Both the position numbers and the translations under genes were made by a program. A stretch of DNA of 33,503 bases. Origin: Chromera velia. Taxonomy: Eukaryota > Sar > Chromeraceae. This document shows, piece after piece, positions 29,901-33,503 of this stretch; position 1 is the first letter of the stretch; each line of letters begins with the position of its first letter. The stretch is taken from assembly GCA_018398765.1 (NCBI GenBank), contig JAHBMJ010001242.1, forward strand, positions 1 through 33,503. Direction: 5' to 3'. The notes under the pieces are model-generated. The model saw nothing but the letters and a program-made list of their open reading frames with translations. It was not told the DNA's origin and did no database searches.

Positions 29901-32284
29901 AGAAGGAGGGAATGCCCCGAAAGACAGCAAAAGGTCCCTTTGTCACCCGAATGACGCTCCCCAAACAATGCTAACAGACAGACAGACAGACAGACCGACC
30001 GACCCTGAGCCTCCCATGGAGAGCTTCCCTGACAATTAGTTCCGTTGCAGCCTGAGGTTTCACTTTCTCTCCATCACACACAAACACGTGGACGTCCAAT
30101 CGAGACGACAAAGCATTCGTCATCGACGTAGGCCCCCTCTTCAAACCACCAGACCTCACCAGCTCTGCTTCCACTGTGTCTCTCTGTTTCTTGCCAACAT
30201 CCCCATCTGTCTCCCTCCCCCCCCACTGAAGACTCTCTACTCTCGAACCCAAACTCTCTTGAGAAAGCGGATTGCTCTTCGCCACTCTGAAGGACCCGCC
30301 CAAAACGGGTTCCTCCCTTTCCCCCCCTTCGACAGCCCCTTCGTCTTCCAGAAGCTCCTCTCGCTCATCAAAATCCTCCTCCTCCCCGTCCCTCGTCTCG
30401 CCGCGTCGCCCCACCCCAGACCCCTCCATAAAATGTTCCAACAGGGGAGACTTGAGGGAGTGCCGCAACCTAGCAGCCCCCTCCCCTCCACCCTCCCCCT
30501 CTCCCCGCAAAAAAGCAGGAGACTCCGAAAGAACCCTCAGACTGGACCACCCCATTTCGCCCACCGCTGCCTTCTCCTCTCTGTCCCTTCTCGTTGCTCC
30601 CTCTGAGTAGACTCTGTCCCCCCGTCTCTCCGGAGAGATGTACAGAGGCTCCGTCAGGGTCCACTTCTCCGAGAAACACGATCTGCGCGCACACACAGAG
30701 AGAGACAGCACCGTGTTCGAGAGAGCCAAATGTGTGGGTGTGCAGGAGCCCCCTTTCGGCCCCCAATCGGGGGGATAAAAAAGAACCTGTGTGAAGGAGC
30801 TACTCTCTCTTCCCAGGTGACGGATAGAGTGCCATGCAGTTCTGCTTCCTCGTGGCAGAGATTTCGAGGGACATATGCTCAAAGCAAAAAAGAGGTACAC
30901 AAGAACTGTTTGGGCCAGGGCTGCGACGGCAGAAGGCAAAGAGAGGGAAGTGGAAAGGGCTGAAGAATCTGAAAGGCACTCACAACAATGGGGCAGACAG
31001 TCAGCGAGTGAGTGAGGAATACGTTCCGATAAGGTCTTCTCGATCCCCACGCAGTCAAGCAACTTGACTGACTGACTGACTGACTGACTGACTGATTGAT
31101 TGACTGACTGCCTGACTGACTGACTGGCTGGCTGACTGACTGATTGACTGACTGATTGATTGACTGACTGACTGACTGACTGACTTGAGAAAACGGTTCC
31201 TGTTCGGAATTGTGGCGGATGTGAGAATGGTCTGTCTGGGTCTCTTAGGGAGTTTGGACACGTCCTTGTCTCCCGGTGTGAGCCCTGCCCTCCCCTGGTT
31301 CTTCAGGATCTGGTCCTTCCTCTCAAAGAAGCCCTGCCAGTCGAAATTCGCATTCAGCCATTTGTTCATCAGAGTAAGTGTGGGGTATCTCAGAGGCCCC
31401 CCTGCAAGGAGAGCGTCGACCTCGTCTATCACCAGCACTCGGAGACTGGAGGCTCTGAGTTTTTTCTGCTCTAGGGCTTTGAGCAACACATGCGGTGTGG
31501 CAACAACGAGAGAGGGAGGGTGGAAGCGCATCCACGAGAGTTCTTTTCGGAAGGCCTCGAGGCCCTTTGGTTTCGCTGTGTCTCCATCCAACAACCCCAT
31601 GACTTCAAAGGGGGAAGCCGTCTCCGTCTCCGGAGGCGGAGAGACAAGTCTCCCCCCGTCTCCCCCCCCGGACTTCTGCTGCTGCTGCTGCTGCAAAAGT
31701 CCTGCTGCTGCAGGATTCAACGTCCCCCCGCTCAACTCTCTGGCCACGTGGACAACCTGCAACCCGAGCTCCCGAGAGGGAACAACAACGATCGACTGGA
31801 GCTCTCTCTTCTGTGCCCGTCTCTGTCTCTCCTCCTCTGAGTCTGTCATCTGTGAAACCTCGAAAGCCTGAAGAATGGGCAACAAGTAAGCCAGGGACTT
31901 GCCGCTCCCTGCCTCTGCCTCCATGACCACGTCTCTTCCTTTCAGGAGTGTCCGAAGACTCTGCTGTTGAATCAGAGTGGGTCTGTGGAATTCCAGGCTC
32001 TCCAAGCGCGTCAGAAGGTGGTCAGGGAGGACGTCTCCGAATTGGTCTCTGAAGGTTCGATCGGACAGAAAAATGTTTCTCTCCTCTGCCGTCTCCATCG
32101 GAAGGGAACGGTCGGACGCAACGGCATTCAGCCGACCGACCGCAGTGCTCTGCCTTCCCCTTTGGCATCTTGAGAACACGGGGTAAGCAGAGAGACCGCC
32201 GTGTTCCTGAAACCCTCCAACGATTCTCCAACAGAAGAGGACGAAGGGAAGGGACAGGTTCATTGTTGCCACGTTCACGACCAT
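26939..32284 (-). CDS. DEAD-box RNA helicase with long acidic tail, 1385 aa, four exons
   Basis: Exons (minus): 32284-31185, 30682-30004, 29598-29166, 28884-26939, totalling 4158 nt, in phase throughout with GT-AG introns and ending in TGA. DEAD-box proteins are ATP-dependent RNA remodelers. Seen: Q motif near 101-108, Walker A AEAGSGKS (123-130), Ia PSREL (169-173), Ib TPHVLL (263-268), motif II as DEVD (287-290), SAT (356-358), motif IV near 595-601, motif V STDLACRGMDFP (777-788), and motif VI HRIGRAGRMG (807-816). All catalytic residues are present. The two RecA lobes are separated by about 230 extra residues (exon 2), and a further ~100 lie in exon 3 between motif IV and the end of that exon. 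Residues 850-1385 are mostly Glu/Asp-rich and low-complexity. The N-terminus MNLSLPFVLFCWRIVGGF resembles a signal peptide followed by a basic Ser/Arg-rich stretch, consistent with import into a complex plastid or with the ER. Confidence 0.85.
29974..30003. repeat. (GTCT/GTCG)n at the donor of helicase intron 2
   Basis: On the coding strand the intron begins GTCGGTCGGTCTGTCTGTCT directly after exon base 30004. The splice donor is the first unit of the tetranucleotide run. Confidence 0.8.
31064..31184. repeat. (GTCA)n at the donor of helicase intron 1
   Basis: On the coding strand exon 1 ends at 31185 and the intron starts with about 120 bases of GTCAGTCAGTC with variants (ATCA, GCCA). Each GTCAGT could serve as a donor. 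Reading through gives the artefactual VSQSVSQ peptide. Confidence 0.85.
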
Positions 32285-33454
32285 CTCAACACTACCATTC
32301 CTTCAATCAATGTTTAGTGTATGTCACAACTCTGCCGGAGAGGGGCGCGGCAAGTTCCTATTTTGAGCAACGCGTCGCCAGAACGGAAGGAGACGGCAAA
32401 ACAAAAAAAGACTGACTGTGCACGGAAGAATTTGTTCTTTGAACTTCTCTCGACGACTAGCTTCCGCGGTTTGAAAACCCAGAGCACTTAGCATGTTTTC
32501 AGGTTAGTGCATTCCATTCGAATTCACTGTCTTCTCTTGCGATGGAAGCGTCACACGGCTCTACCCACACGGCACTTGATTCACGCTCGGCATCGCATGC
32601 AATTTGTCGAGGTCACTCCGTGCGACAACTGCTTGTGGGGCACGCGTAACAACGGGAAAATTTCGCGATAGGGAGCGGTCGAAAACTACATCAATTTTTT
32701 TTTTTTAATGCATCAAGTGGTGAGGTTAATGCATCAAGTGGTGAGGTTATGATTCTCTGAACCAGAATTAAAAAATCTTAGGAAAAGACGTGATGGTCAG
32801 ACAGAGATACACAGAGACATTTCTGAAAGAATATTCTGGAAATTCGATTTTTACTATAGAAGTGCCCAAAATTCATTAAGAGGGCAAAATCATCATTGTG
32901 AGGTGATTGCCAGGAAGTCTAGGCTTGTGGGGCACTAAACTAGAATTGGCATTGCTTAGCTTAGCGGCCTCGGCCTGCGTGAGAACGGCATATAACTGAT
33001 CGATATATGAGCATGCGCAGTGATGCAATCAGTAGATCAAACATAAGAGTGGGTCTGATTCCAAGAGTCATCGCATGAGGTTTGACTAACAGACTTACCA
33101 ACTTCTCCCTCGGAACTATGTAGACTTTGACAAGGCTTATAGTAGTCCTAGAGTACTCTCTGCCAGAAGCTATTATTACTTAAGAGCCCCGTACGCCTCT
33201 TATAATCATGGCCTACCGCGTGCAGTGCTATGTAAAAACAAATAAAAATAACTGTTTTATGCATAAATCTAAACTCTTTAAAGAGCTGCCTGACTGACGG
33301 GGAATCCTCTCAATAATTAGACCCAATTCCTTCATGAAAGTGTCATCCAATAACGTGGATGGTCAACTAAGTACCGCTACCCCCTACCTACAACCCGATT
33401 CACCCACTCACACCCCATACGCAACCACCAGCAACCACCACACTGCAGTGTGGT
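32285..33454. other. Upstream and intergenic region, no gene seen
   Basis: The first few hundred bases should hold the promoter and 5' leader of the minus-strand helicase, but no clear core element was recognised. A 21-bp exact tandem duplication (AATGCATCAAGTGGTGAGGTT, given here as its first and second copies at 32707-32727 and 32728-32748) follows a T-run. The remainder is mixed to AT-rich. Confidence 0.45.
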
Positions 33455-33463
33455 CCACACACA

Positions 33464-33503
<40 letters not shown>
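33455..33503. repeat. (CA)n microsatellite at the window edge
   Basis: CA repeat with one TA interruption runs off the end of the window. Confidence 0.9.

Noticed and set aside
1-33503. CRISPR array or bacterial operon content
   Set aside because: The tandem repeats have no regularly spaced unique spacers, and the genes are spliced and separately oriented, so the DNA is eukaryotic.

Overview
This window is eukaryotic nuclear DNA, most likely from a unicellular alga or other protist. The signs are spliced genes with GT-AG introns, long intergenic stretches, abundant microsatellites and minisatellites, and no operon structure. My best guess is a chromerid-type alveolate such as Chromera. The reasons are an ankyrin-type gene remnant, an 18-residue CHCC zinc-repeat protein of a kind common in algae, about ten copies of the ApiAP2-type octamer TGCATGCA, and a possible bipartite plastid presequence. 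None of these is decisive, so the assignment is inference. There are two assembly gaps (N at 14033-14037 and at 15551).

Layout. At 1-1850 there is an upstream region with palindromic GCCACCT elements and a weakly supported gene ending at 1837 before an AATAAA. At 2355-6753 (minus) lies an eight-exon RecQ-type DNA helicase. Its frame is kept through every splice junction but is interrupted by four UAA/UAG codons, and its Walker B box is altered. A GAACC-rich non-coding stretch (6.8-7.75 kb) and a second GCCACCT cluster (8.0-8.1 kb) precede an intact single-exon JmjC protein (8609-10765, plus). At 11.7-12.6 kb (minus) is an unidentified gene whose frame is also broken only by UAR codons. From 13.67 to 17.42 kb there is a possible element bounded by 47-bp inverted repeats. 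It holds a ~35-bp minisatellite, an inverted array of 88-bp repeats and an ankyrin-repeat remnant. A non-LTR retrotransposon remnant follows (17.45-18.47 kb, minus), then the zinc-repeat protein (19542-20705, plus), a 1.9-kb minisatellite (22.5-24.4 kb), and a complete four-exon DEAD-box RNA helicase with a very long acidic tail (26939-32284, minus).

How the genes relate. They are independent transcription units and I see no shared pathway. The most unusual feature is a contrast. Three reading frames (RecQ, the 12-kb gene and the retroelement), about 1300 codons together, contain 12 in-frame UAA/UAG codons and no UGA. The intact genes all end in UGA and carry roughly 100 glutamine codons, all CAA/CAG. 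Decay biased toward CAR-to-UAR change is the most economical explanation. Readthrough or codon reassignment limited to some genes is the alternative. A second oddity is that six of nine donor sites in the two helicase genes begin GTC, and several introns start inside a (GTCA)n-type microsatellite.
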